Made by a program: the position numbers and the translations under genes. Of a DNA stretch of 64,000 bases, positions 1 through 11,050 are shown piece by piece. Where the stretch lies: positions 10,483,440-10,547,439 of the forward strand of contig NC_135571.1 in assembly GCF_964340395.1 (NCBI RefSeq). Reading direction: 5' to 3'. The DNA comes from Glandiceps talaboti. Its lineage: Eukaryota; Hemichordata; Enteropneusta; Spengelidae. The notes beneath the pieces were generated by a model that worked only from the letters and a program-made list of their open reading frames with translations, was not told where the DNA came from and searched no databases. Every line of letters begins with the position of its first letter. The first letter of the stretch is position 1.

Positions 1-225
1 GGATCTGAAAAGATTAAAAGATAATATTAAACATTAGATTTAAGATATTTGATAAAATTCTCTGGTCTTGGACAACGATTAAATGAGCAACATTAGGATT
101 CTCTTTTTCGCCATATGTCGTTGTTTTACCGAGTCGACCTAGTTTAAGTCCAAGAACTACTGCGCTGACTGCTTGCGAAATTGTCAACCTATGAGAGGAA
201 ACAAGTAACAAACAAACATTCTTAC

Positions 226-375
226 CTGTAAGCGTACTTTAGCAGTGTCCAATGGAAAAGTGATCATATCTGCCATGCAGGCAGCTGTACCAGCACAGAC
301 GAACTTTACACCAACAGTTGGTTGGATATTTTTGTTATAAACCATTTTGAACTGATAGGTTGACGAGTATATACA
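226..375 (-). CDS. UCP copy B, first coding exon
   Basis: The acceptor is TTTCAG just above 375, with about 30 bases of leader before ATG at 345-343 in the context CAAAATGG. The exon ends at 226 on a CAG|GTAAG donor, phase 0. It encodes 40 residues, 37 identical to copy A. Nucleotide comparison with 10696-10815 gives 17 differences in 120. Confidence 0.8.
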
Positions 376-942
376 CTGAAACACAAAATAAACAATAGAA
401 CGGTGACATAAATGCTGATACATGTATGTAGGAAAAAACTCAAAAACTGAAAAATTACAGAAGCATTGCATAGTGAACAAGAAAACAATCAATATCGTCA
501 GAATTACATAATGTGTATTCGTACATACATACATACATACATACATACATTTATACACACAGGCACATACATACATACATACATACATACATACATACAT
601 ACATACATACATACATACATACATACATACATACATACATACACACACATACATACATACATACATACATACATACATACATACATACATACATACATAC
701 ATACACATACATACATACATACATACATACATACATACATACATACATACATACATACATACATACATACATACATACATACATACATACACACATGTAC
801 ACACACATACATACATACATACATACACACACACACATACATACATACATACATACATACATACATACATACATACATACATACATACATACACACATAC
901 ACACACACATACATACATACATACATACATACATACATACAT

Positions 943-975
<33 letters not shown>

Positions 976-999
976 AACAAACACGTACACACAATATAT

Positions 1000-1054
<55 letters not shown>

Positions 1055-2330
1055 CTATGCCATGTTACTTACATTTTAAAGTATCCTTTGAATTAAACCT
1101 GTTCCGATGCTAGAATTATTAACAGTCTAGTGATAATGTAATACCACAACTTTCTCTAAAATCGTCTTCACTGTAGTAATTACGATGATATTGTAATAAA
1201 TTAAGTTGTTGTATGTTGTTGGAGAATATCGACTGCATCGATTGTAACGTGTGTAGAATTTGTGTATGGTTTATAGCCATTAAATTATCTAAAACAAGAA
1301 CAGAAGAGAACATACATCATTTGAGTAAGTCGTGTGACAAGTTATACTGTAAGATATACGTCGTGTTGTCCAGCCCTGTCAGACTTGAATGCTGGTTGAT
1401 AGCGTGGCAAGAATGTCTGTATCGTACAGACTAGTGACACGTATCCCTTGATAATCATAGGCCAAGAGTAGTACCGTCAATGAACATAATGAATAAAAGT
1501 CATGGAGAAAGCCTCGTAAGTAAAAATTCCCGTTAATGAAGAGTTCCCGGGGACTCGAGCTTGAGTTGCCGTCAATGCAGAGACGGACTAAAAGTTTCGT
1601 TCGAAAAGTTCACATGCATACGTAGATACAGGTTGATCAACGTACTTGAACTCAAAGTTGTTCGGTAAATCGAAGTACAGACAGTGGAGGGAAAACCTAT
1701 CAAAGGGATGAAACAAATAAAAACAACTAGGCACGAACACAGGATATAACAAACGCTCGACTATTATGAAAAGACCTACGTGTACAGATTGAAACTTTAA
1801 CGATAGAACACACTGACCAACTACAGTGTTACTAAATTTGCGACGACTTTAGAGCCTAGAGAAGTTTTTAATCTTCGATAGAGTGGGGGTAAATTTAAAT
1901 AGCTTCCACACAATGATAATTAAGTCAAAGATGTATATGGTTGGTTATTGTGAATAGTAATCAAGCCCCATAACGTTTGATTTCACTTTGGGTCGATTCA
2001 GCACACGTTTGTCTACCGACTTTAAAATCATGGTGGTATCCGAATCGACGAGGAGCCGATTTGTGGGCATATGTGATAAAAGTGAAACATATTTCAGAAC
2101 TTGAAATATCGTTTGAAGGTGTATTAATATTGGTTGCGCGTGAATTTGATGACCGAATGACTACGACTACGTGCATCATAATACGGAACTGTTACAACTG
2201 CGGAAAAGGGCAATATAAACAAAGTTAAATGGAAACACTCTCAGAAATAGAAATTAGTTTACCTTGCTGAATTGTTGGTGTATAGGTTGGTTTCAAAATG
2301 ACAAGACTTCAGTATCTTCGTCCAACATAC
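226..2330 (-). CDS. Mitochondrial uncoupling protein, copy B (5' part only)
   Basis: This is the 5' end of a second uncoupling-protein gene; transcription runs leftward and later exons would lie beyond position 1. Visible parts are non-coding exon 1 (donor after 2263), uORF exon 1073-1288 and first coding exon 226-375 with ATG at 345-343. The 40 encoded residues hold the start of the first carrier repeat, including GTAAC, FPLDTAK and VRLQ. They differ from copy A at three residues. The donor after 226 is GTAAG in phase 0, as in copy A. Members of this family are inner-mitochondrial-membrane carriers of three ~100-residue repeats that dissipate the proton gradient. Intron 376-1072 is filled by an ACAT microsatellite. 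The copy could be functional or a truncated duplicate; the window edge prevents deciding. Confidence 0.75.
522..975. repeat. (ACAT)n microsatellite with CA interruptions
   Basis: About 450 bp of tandem ACAT with short ACAC runs, inside the intron between the uORF exon and first coding exon of UCP copy B. Long open frames across it (Tyr-Ile-His-Thr or Met-Tyr-Val-Cys repeats) are products of the tetranucleotide period and not genes. Confidence 0.98.
1004..1050. repeat. (AT)n microsatellite
   Basis: Alternating AT dinucleotides directly follow the ACAT array in the same UCP copy B intron, ending about 22 bp before the uORF exon. Confidence 0.97.
1073..1288 (-). other. UCP copy B leader exon 2 (carries the uORF)
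   Basis: The acceptor is a long pyrimidine tract ending TTTTAG just above 1288. The donor is GTAAGT below 1073. The exon matches 11109-11333 of copy A almost perfectly through the uORF. The 40-50 bases between the uORF stop and the donor have diverged, yet a good donor is kept at the matching place. No other ATG precedes the uORF in this exon. Confidence 0.7.
1119..1280 (-). CDS. 53-codon upstream ORF of UCP copy B
   Basis: Starts ATG at 1280, begins [10 protein letters not shown] and ends ITLSLDC before TAA at 1119. The peptide is identical to the copy A uORF. The three base differences between copies are all third-position synonymous changes. After splicing, about 76 nt separate its stop from the UCP ATG with no ATG between. 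The start has a pyrimidine at -3, a weak context that would let some ribosomes scan past. The frame stays open upstream to an ATG at 1313, but that part reads through the predicted acceptor. Function is inferred: translational control of UCP. Confidence 0.65.
   Translation of the reverse strand: MAINHTQILHTLQSMQSIFSNNIQQLNLLQYHRNYYSEDDFRESCGITLSLDC
1289..2262 (-). other. UCP copy B intron 1 (no gene seen)
   Basis: Intron between non-coding exon 1 and the uORF exon. Apart from the first ~30 bases shared with copy A, it shows no similarity to the copy A intron by eye, and holds no convincing ORF, RNA gene or repeat array. Confidence 0.5.
2263..2330 (-). other. UCP copy B non-coding exon 1 (5' limit approximate)
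   Basis: Reading the minus strand, a GGACGAAGATACTGAAG block leads to CAGCAAG|GTAAAC. It aligns with 13699-13760 of copy A over about 55 bases, and both blocks end at a GTAA donor. The transcription start cannot be read from sequence; the upper limit given is where the similarity to copy A becomes weaker. Confidence 0.55.
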
Positions 2331-2520
2331 AAAGTAAAAGTTTGCAACATTGAGACGATTTGCATCCGAAGTAACGTTACAACATGTAGGTGCATTATTT
2401 TATGGCTGACAACAACCGCAAGCCCACGACAAGCCCCCAGAAACCACCAATCAAATGCATGCACCATGTTCGGGTCATTTATTTCGTCCAATCAAATGCC
2501 TCTGCGTGTGATATGAATGG
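2331..2520 (-). promoter_or_regulatory. Putative UCP copy B promoter with CCAAT boxes
   Basis: The plus strand shows ACCAATCAAATG and TCCAATCAAATGCC about 50 bp apart and a GACAAGCCCCC box. The same elements in the same order lie upstream of copy A (13790-13960). Paired CCAAT boxes next to a transcribed leader are typical of NF-Y-type promoters. This is inferred from motif and position only. Confidence 0.5.
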
Positions 2521-2649
2521 CATTTTTAGGATACGTCAGGACCTGAGATGCCAATCATTCATGACGTTAAATCACGCCAGTTGCATTGGAAGAATGTTTA
2601 GCCATATACGTAGGTGGCTGAATGAAACCAGTCTGGATAATGTGTTTAC

Positions 2650-4675
2650 GTGTATATAGCTTTGAAAGGTCATACATACATACATTCATGACTGGCTAAC
2701 TCTGGATTCACTACACCAGCATCACGAGGTGTTTAATTTGTAAACACCGGCCGGTTCTTGCATCAACCGAATGGAATTTCTGCCGAAAGAAAGATTTGTA
2801 TGCCTTGCATTTTTACAAAGATTAAAAAAAAAACATCGACGATGTATGTCGCTTACGTCATCAAATCAGGTGATTCATATTGTAAAGCGAAGAATCACCC
2901 TAATCGTGATGGTATTTTCGTCCTCGGCTCAGTGGCCTGAGTTGGAACACGGCGACCTTCAGAGTTCCAGCTGCAATATCCACTGAAACTGCATAAAACG
3001 ATTTCAACTAGTTACTATAGTAACACGTATGAACAAAAGCGACTTCTAAGTAACATGTACAATTATATCAAATTGTTACTATATTAAATTTGTTTAGTGT
3101 AAATATTATTGGTAATCTGATCTGAAAAAAACAATACTTTATTTACAGTTAGTGTTAAATTTAAGCTTCATAATTAATTTTTGAACAGGATTCTTGTGTC
3201 CGAACTGATAATAGTGTTATTTTAGAAGAGGTAGGGGATAGTCGCTGTGGCTGTGGTAGCTTTTGTTGTTTATGTATTTGTTTGTTTATGTATCTGTCTG
3301 TTGGTGTTAAAGTTCATTTTTAGAGAGGGAAAGATTAACCAAATCATTGATATCCTTGTCATTTTAGAAAAAAATGATCCGAAAAACTGACTTTTGATTA
3401 TTATGAACAACAATTAACAAACAAACAAACAGTTGAACACTTCCACGTGTTATACACATTGCTTTAAAACAACAAAAGTCATGAACTTTAACCAACTTAA
3501 GTCTATTTGATATAGGAAAACAAATTCTTAGAAATTCTAGTATTATAAGAGAAAAGTCAAGTGAGAGAGCGCTATCATGCTCCCTGTCTTGCTTCCAATT
3601 TCATTTTCTATTAATAACAAATTCATGTATGCAAATATATGCAAATATATATCTACTGGTGAACCTGAATTAACCTTGTAATCCAATTAACATAAATGTA
3701 ACGTTATCATCTAAGAGTAGACACGGTTTGCACGTAGTACATCCCAGAATAAACCATCATGTGAGTGAAATACTTCTAAAGACCAAGGGTTAGATATTCA
3801 TAATCTAAAATAAAACACTTCTAGATAATCTAAAATCACGCAATCAAAAAACACCAGGGAACGTTCTGTGTCGGCAGTGTCACCTTCAGTGGACAGTGAC
3901 CCATTCTTGCACCGTCTCTGTCTGTTGCTATAGTAACGATTATTCAGCTTGTTGACAAAGCCCCAAGTCTTTATAAATACACAATGACATACCTACTCAA
4001 GTTACGTACATACTATTATTACGTTATAATGCATCTAAATAAAGCAATTGCCATGATACTTAAGTAGGTCTATCTGTGACGTCGGTAGATCATCACTGTA
4101 AACACGACAGACAGATACCGTCAACACGAAACATTCGTAACTGCCATACCGGTTTACTCTAGTCCGTCCGAAACAAGAAACACCACCACCGGCAAATGTA
4201 GAATAAATTGAACTTCACACGACCTTCGTTCTGAGGACACGACCTAGCATATAGACTTGTATATATTAATTAACGCATGCGTACATTCGCTCACGTTGCC
4301 GATTGCAAACTTAATTTATATCTGAATTATAGTGAGAAAGTTTCTCATGATATGACTCAGATTTGAGAAAAAGAAAAATGAAACAGTTTCATTTGATTAA
4401 TATTCCAATTCTTGAGATTTGGAGCACGTCTGTCAATCATACTAGTGACTGGGGGTAACTCATTGAAAGACGTGGCCATCGGATTAGGCTACACTTCATG
4501 GGGAAGCTACTGTGGATTTAATAGTTGGCACCTCGATCACTCACAAAATGTATGGCTATTAAAAATAAACGAACGAACTCTCCTTACCTTGTTTAAAGAG
4601 GAAAAATGAAATAATAGAATGGTGAGGATAAATCCTACCTTCTTACCCTTCCGTACCCGTCCATCTTACTGTCTG
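2650..4675. other. Intergenic, no gene recognised
   Basis: AT-rich sequence upstream of UCP copy B. It contains short simple runs (for example AACAAACAAACAAAC near 3413) but no ORF, RNA gene or transposon that I recognise. Confidence 0.5.
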
Positions 4676-4680
4676 TCTGT

Positions 4681-4733
4681 GTATGTATGTATGTATGTAT
4701 GTATGTATGTATGTATGTATGTATGTATGTATG

Positions 4734-4764
<31 letters not shown>

Positions 4765-4828
4765 TGTATGTATGTATGTAATGTATGTATGTATGTATGT
4801 ATGGTATGTATGGTATGTATGTATGTAT
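4681..4828. repeat. (TATG)n microsatellite
   Basis: About 150 bp of tandem GTAT with small deletions near 4763, 4780 and 4804. It abuts a half copy of the palindromic element also found at 47336 and 55153. Confidence 0.97.
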
Positions 4829-4832
4829 ACTT

Positions 4833-4990
4833 GAAAAGCCAGGGGAACTTCAAATTTGTTTGTGAACGTGAACTTTTAGGTAAAGAGGTCATGCAACTGT
4901 TCTTATCAAATGATGGAATGTAATACAAGTCTCTTTACTTCCAACATACTGTGCCAAGTGTTATTAATCCATTTCACTTGTTGACCAATG
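4833..4990. mobile_element. Half copy of MITE-like palindrome (family of 55153-55632)
   Basis: The blocks CTGTTCTTATCAAATGATGG, ACTTCCAACATACTGTGCC and AAGTGTTATTAATCCA recur at 47530-47670 and, in both orientations, at 55330-55570. Only one arm is present here, truncated at the TATG array. Confidence 0.65.
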
Positions 4991-5298
4991 TTTCGATGTC
5001 GGCAGGTGTATGTCATGTATGTACTTCATGGTGAACTTACTCCCATGACCAGCCTCCTCGTACACACAACATATGACCACAAAGCATTCTCAGTTATGCA
5101 TACCTTTTGTAACAACCTTTGCACCATTCACAAGCCAGGTTCAACAAAAAATGTGGAATATATATACTCTAGTCGTTCTACGTCACGACAACGCGTGTCT
5201 ACGTCACTGGTTTTGCTGTGTTCGATATATAGTCAAAACTTCAAAATTGCCATTATTTTCCCCATTTTTTTTATATTACTGGCGCCGGTATAATTATA

Positions 5299-5445
5299 TT
5301 ATTCTCAAATATTTTTCTTCATTCAGCTGGAAAATACTCGTGACCTAAGGGTTGTCACTAATCGTCTATCGACTCGTAGTGACAAAGACCCCTTAGGTCA
5401 CTCGTATTTTCCTTGTCTGAACGAAGAAAAATATTGGGGAATAAC
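5299..5445. mobile_element. Palindromic MITE-like element
   Basis: Left arm runs TTATTCTCAAATATTTTTCT through GACCTAAGGG. Right arm is its inverted copy, CCCCTTAGGTCACTCGTA through AATATTGGGGAATAAC. The centre holds TGTCACTA and TAGTGACA, so the stem continues inward. Related copies lie at 37695-37825 and about 53945-54050. Confidence 0.7.
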
Positions 5446-7260
5446 ATCGAAGCATTCTCAGTCATGGAACTTGCAATCCAGACTGAGCATGCTCAGACGC
5501 AAAGGACTATGGGGTTATCTGTAGTTATAATCGTAATAATATCTAATCTGGAGCTACTGATAAAATAAACTTCCTACAATGGTCAGGGTAACCATGACTA
5601 GATTATTTGTGGTTACAAGCAATGTAACACAGTTGTTTACAATACTAATGGCTAAGTATTTATTATCACATTTCCCATGATGCAACATTCAACATGGCGG
5701 GTTTGCAAGTTTATTATCACAAAACGCAATTATCCATCCATCTATCAACAGTTACACAAGATACAACAAGCCAACTTTTTATTTCAATACAAATATTGAT
5801 TTTTATTATCACACAAGATAGATTTTATTTCTAAATATAATCTTCGTCGATTGTAAATGACTATGAATTCGTAAATAGGAAAAATACAAAACTGGTGAAA
5901 AGAGTCTTAACTCCGTCACCCCTACACATTTTTTGTTCATTTCAAATATAAAAAAAAATTCAAAGAAGGCAGTCTTTTTGAAAGGAGATATCCTACAAAC
6001 AAGTCATTGAGAATGACATAGTTCCCGCTATGATTGGGTTTTAAGGAACTGGCAGTTTATAATATGCCCTAGAGCAATGAGCTGAGAGATATGAGATAAT
6101 ACACTTTTCCCACCGAGATTGCTCTGGCAGATACGTTTCTGTACATTTACATTTACACTGTCTCCGAGTGAGTGCAATTATTATCATCAAGATCAATTTG
6201 AAGGTACTACCCCAAGTTTACTTTTTGACCTTTGACCGTTTAAAGGTCACGTCCAATATACTAACAAGTAATTTGAAACTGCTTCACACAGCACAGCAAT
6301 ATCTGCATTCGATACACAATTAACATTCTTTAGCCTCATCTAGAAATATGCATCTAAGTTATGATGCAAAAAAGGCTTCCTAAATGCTCCTGAACAAAAC
6401 AGTTGTGGTGCAATGAAAATTTTTTGCTCAAGTGAACAAGTTTAATGTCAGTTCTAAAACTCCTAAATATAAAAGACACACCATAAGAACGTTTACAAAG
6501 AGTGCACACTCTGGTGTGATAAATGAAGTGTTCTAACCTCTTCAGTACCTGTGTTTTACCGCCAAAAATATGACCACAAATTGTCGTCTTTCCATAAACT
6601 TTTGCAACATTCTGACTTTTTTTTGGATCGGACTAAAAGCAACTCAGTCAGTAATTATGAATTCATAACAATTTTTCGTTTAAATATGGCGACATTTACA
6701 AAGATTGCCATATAAATGCCCCCCCCCCCCCGGCTTCATAGTCGTCTCAAATTTCTGGTAGTGAAGGGTTAAACATCAAAATGACGTCAGTGCAAAACAT
6801 GCTGGTGGCAACCCAGCTCTTAAAATGTCTGGATTTTCGTACAATTTTTTGTAATTTTTTTTTTTTTACATATTTTCTTTTATCAATGATTCACACCACA
6901 TTGTCAGTGTTTCATAATTTCGATACCATGTTCAAACTAAAACGTACTTTCAACCGTTAAGGTATTGCTCCTGTGCTATTTCATATTCTATAAAAAAAAC
7001 TACTTATTTACAGAAAATATGTTAATAAGACATATAAGGACCGGAAGTACAAAACGTAAAAGACAACTAAAAGCAAAAAAAAAAGGAAATTTGAAAAGAG
7101 GCTAGCTAAGGTATAAAACAAATGTAACCTGCTGCCATATTTAGTAATACCATATTTTTACAATCTACATCTATAATTGTACAAAGGACATACAATTTGA
7201 CAGAAATATCTTGCCTAAATTGAAGATAGAGCCTATCATACATACAAACAAACAAACAAA
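5446..7260. other. Intergenic, no gene recognised
   Basis: AT-rich sequence with short homopolymers (C12 near 6720, T runs near 6850). A perfect CRE octamer TGACGTCA lies at 6782-6789. No coding or RNA gene is apparent. Confidence 0.5.
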
Positions 7261-7261
7261 T

Positions 7262-7266
7262 ACACA

Positions 7267-7297
<31 letters not shown>

Positions 7298-7308
7298 GCG
7301 CGCGCGCA
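7262..7308. repeat. (CA)n-(CG)n microsatellite
   Basis: About 11 CA units run into about 12 CG units, an alternating purine-pyrimidine tract of the kind that can form Z-DNA. Confidence 0.95.
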
Positions 7309-7893
7309 GAGAGCTCGGAGAGAGACCGTGCAAAGAGACAAACAAAATCTATATATTCGCACACAAGTTCAGCGCATGCGCAAATAGGGAAATCACCCAA
7401 AGGTTTACAATAATCTAAGTGCCTATGTCATTTTCTCTTCGTTACTAATAGCATTCAATAAAAGCTGACGAACTGAAGAAGAAAATGACTTAGGAACTTT
7501 GCAGATTTTTTGTCTTCTAACATATATTTATAGTTTTATGAAAATCTTCGGAAATACAAACTGAGTCGAAGATGACTTCTCAGCTACACATTTACGTGAA
7601 CATCTTTTTCAAAAATTCATGGATTTCTGAAGTAGGAATCGTAAAAAATGAGTTTTAGGAATAGATATTTTCGTCTGTATATATTTCGAAATGTGACAAA
7701 ATATTCACCTCATAATTTTAGCTAGTTCTTTTGGGTTATGTTTTTTTTCTTAACAACTTTTTTTTTTTTATCAAACTCTTACTAAGGGTTAAAGTTGAGT
7801 TAGAAAACACAAAACTTTTCCTACCAACTGTAAGATAAAACATCCCAGTGAAATCCCTTTACTTAAAAAATCTTTTAACTTGTGTGTTAATTT

Positions 7894-7899
7894 TTTATT
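7894..7899 (-). terminator. Candidate polyadenylation signal of UCP copy A
   Basis: AATAAA on the minus strand about 330 bases after the UCP copy A stop codon. It is one hexamer in AT-rich sequence, so this is weak support. Confidence 0.3.
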
Positions 7900-8228
7900 C
7901 TTCGAAAGTGACCAAATTGCCGAAAGATTAATAAATGGCAAATCTTCTTCGAGTCCGCGTAAAAGTGTGTTGACTTGCGGGACGAACTTTCAAACTCAGT
8001 ATGTCGGATATGAGCACTTATATGCGATGTCCGTAAAATGTTGTTTTTTTCGCGTCAAGGGCGACCATAGGCCCAAAAATTCTAAATCGCGTGTTCAAGT
8101 TCGTGTGTCTTGGACTAAGTATGCAACTGTGCGACGAGAAGAGCTTGTTGTGGAGAAGCACGCCGATGAAGCTGTAGTCGTGGCTTGGTTTCCATGGTAA
8201 CTACATCACTTGGCATCACTTGGACACT

Positions 8229-8343
8229 TTACATCACTTGGGCATGTTGCTGCTGTCTCAACATAACTTGTTTCTTCAATTGCTCGTAGAAGATGAACAT
8301 GAAGACATTCCAGGAACCAAGACGCATAAATGAAGGCATGAAT
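8229..8343 (-). CDS. UCP copy A coding exon 5 (last)
   Basis: Follows TTTTCAG at 8346-8344. It completes the Gly codon split by the intron, then encodes [20 protein letters not shown] and a Gln-rich tail ending HAQVM before TAA at 8229. The RLGSWN block is conserved at the end of UCP carriers. Confidence 0.9.
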
Positions 8344-9295
8344 CTGAAAACGGCAGAATGAATAAAAAAAATTACAAAATGTACACGTAATGTAACAAGC
8401 TATTAAGTTTGTTGGGTAGTTTTGTCATTAGATATACAGTTCCCTGTTCAATACTTGGCCAGTCACCAGTTTGCCGGTCAACTCCGAAAAGTAGAAAAGT
8501 TGTTCTGTTGTGTTGTGTTCTGTTGTGTTTTGTTATGTTATGTTATGTATTGTTATCGCCATGTCATTTGACAAGCTGCTCTTCATGGATCTCAATTCGA
8601 AATAAGTATATAGCGATAAAATAATGAACAACTTTCCTACGATTGTGAGGAGACATACCAATTAGTATTGCCAAAACACTGGATAAAACACTATGAACAA
8701 TTTTCATGTAAAATTTAGTCATTTTGTTTCGCTGTTATTTGAACTTTGATAGGTTAAGTGATACTAGATCGATTTCTCTTAACTTCTAATTTGAAATTTG
8801 TAACTTTTTTGATAATCTGTTGGTCTCAGCATGATCAGATTAAATGTGAGAAGATAAAACAAAACCTACCCTTTATAGAAAGCCTTTGCACCACCTTCCT
8901 TAAACATCTTGAGAGCGCAGTCAATAGCACCTCTGTACTGTCCTTTACTGGAGTTCATAAACCTTGTCTTGACTACGTCGACTGGGGAGGCGACACAGGT
9001 TGCAATGAAACCAGCACAGAAAGCAGAAACAAAGTGACATGGCAGACTATCAGATAAAAGTTTGAGGGAGAGGATCTTCTCTTTAGTCAAGTCATAGACA
9101 ACCAATTCAGCTGAGTTGATGACAGCATTACGTGTCATGTTGGGGAGAGTTCCTATAAAACAAACCAAGAAATATTATTCGTACATGATTGTAGTTATGT
9201 TTCATAATTAAAAAAAAACACTGTACACATATTCACGCACCCCTCAGTCTGTCTGCCTGACTGTCCCCGTCCCTCTTTGTCTCTACGTCTCCGAC

Positions 9296-9378
<83 letters not shown>

Positions 9379-11007
9379 GTCTATTTGTCTGTCTTCAAAT
9401 TTCAATTATTTTTCCATTATCTTACCTTTCCAGAGTCCTCTTGCGCCCTCTTTCTTTGCAATTGTTCTGTAAGCATCAAATGCACCACTATAACGCTTTG
9501 GTCCGCTGTGACTGGTCTGAGCTTGTAGACGCACTTTCACTACATCCGTTGGCTGGGCAAGCAAGATTGCCGCTGCTCCCGTTGTCATGCCAGCAAGAAT
9601 ACGAGTGATGACGCCACCACCAGGCAGACCTGTTAGCAATTTAAAAAAGATACATTTTGTTAGATATATATTAGGAATTGGCTGTTTTCAACAAAATCAG
9701 CTGTCACGGTGACAGTCAAAATCATCAAATTACTTTATGGGGTGAAATGAGAAGACGCCCTCAACACAAGAAAGAAGTCAAAACTTTGGAAAAAGTTATC
9801 AATGTGAGAATGGTTGCCTTTGTTTTCAGAAAAGTGAATAGGAGATGCGTCAATATGAAATATGATGTACATAACTTTTAAGTCACTACAAAATACTTAC
9901 TATGAGCGACGCCGTTTTGGTAGTACTGTTTAACTGAGTCATAGAGACCGATTCTAACTGATGCAAAGCTCATCTGACGTTGTAATCCAGCATTCAGTCC
10001 ATTGTAGAGTCCACGAGCGCCCTCTTGACGAATAATAGTGGAAATCGTGCCAACCATACCATTGTAACGAACTTCCGGTTTGATGGCCTTCTTTACGATG
10101 GTTTTGGTTATAGCACTGGTTGTGGGCTTGGTGACCTTTGACCCCTCACCCTGGAGCTACAGAAGCAAGATAAGAAAAGCATGCAGCGTAAAAAGCCATT
10201 GAGGAAAGGCTTAGTTGATAAATTATGCTTGTACATAAACCAAGCATCTCCAATTGTTATTTGGTTCCATCATTCTTCCATATTTCATTGAATTACGTCA
10301 TATTGTCACGTGGTGGTCATGTGACATGTAAATTTTTTTTACATGTTATGTCGTTTACCTACGGGAAAAAGCAGAGTCAAAGGGAAAAGTCATGAGTGAC
10401 TGTCTTTAATGAAATTGTCATTGTAATTTCTTACCTTGGTTCATGGTTTTTTTAATTATAATTAACTGGTCATTTTTTCCCAGTTTAGGAACTCAAAAGA
10501 CAGATTGAAAGATCAAATCACTTTTGCTAGAGGATAATCTTGGTTTTCCATTTTCAAACACAAGCAAAAGATATGATGTTTTGAGCAGGTGAATTGTCAT
10601 CATCGCCCCCCCCCCCCACTCACATTCTCTATGCTAGCGTCCATGCACAGTACTACATGTGATCTGCTATGTTGACGAAAGATTAGGGAACTCACCTGTA
10701 GTCGTACTTTGGCAGTGTCCAATGGAAAAGTAATCATATCCGCCATACAGGCAGCTGTTCCAGCGCTGATAAATTTCACACCAACAGTTGGCTGCATGTT
10801 CTTGTTATAAACCATTTTGATTCGTTTTAATGTCGAATTCAACAAATTTATCAACTGAAAGAGAAAGAAAGCTACGTGTAAGTTCAGTATTCGAGGACTC
10901 TGGCATCGGAAATATAAATGGACAAATGATCCGCGTACATGTTTATATCACGCACGTGTATCACGCACTTCCGCATACACACGCGCGCGCGCACTCACGC
11001 GTACACA

Positions 11008-11050
<43 letters not shown>

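Noticed and set aside
504-1052. Long Met-Tyr-Val-Cys and Thr-Tyr-Ile-His ORFs
   Set aside because: They are read through the ACAT/TATG microsatellite, which lacks stop codons in several frames. The same holds for frames at 4619-4928, 35179-35463, 45251-45592, 52881-53223, 54426-54984 and 60647-61049.
1119-1313. Longer 64-codon version of the uORF starting at MFSSV
   Set aside because: The extra 11 codons coincide with a strong pyrimidine tract and TTTTAG acceptor, so they are more likely intron. The identity of this stretch in both copies means it is not fully excluded.
7880-8200. 106-codon plus-strand ORF beside the UCP copy A stop
   Set aside because: It is antisense to the likely UCP 3' UTR, shows no domain or splice context, and its length is within chance for this window.
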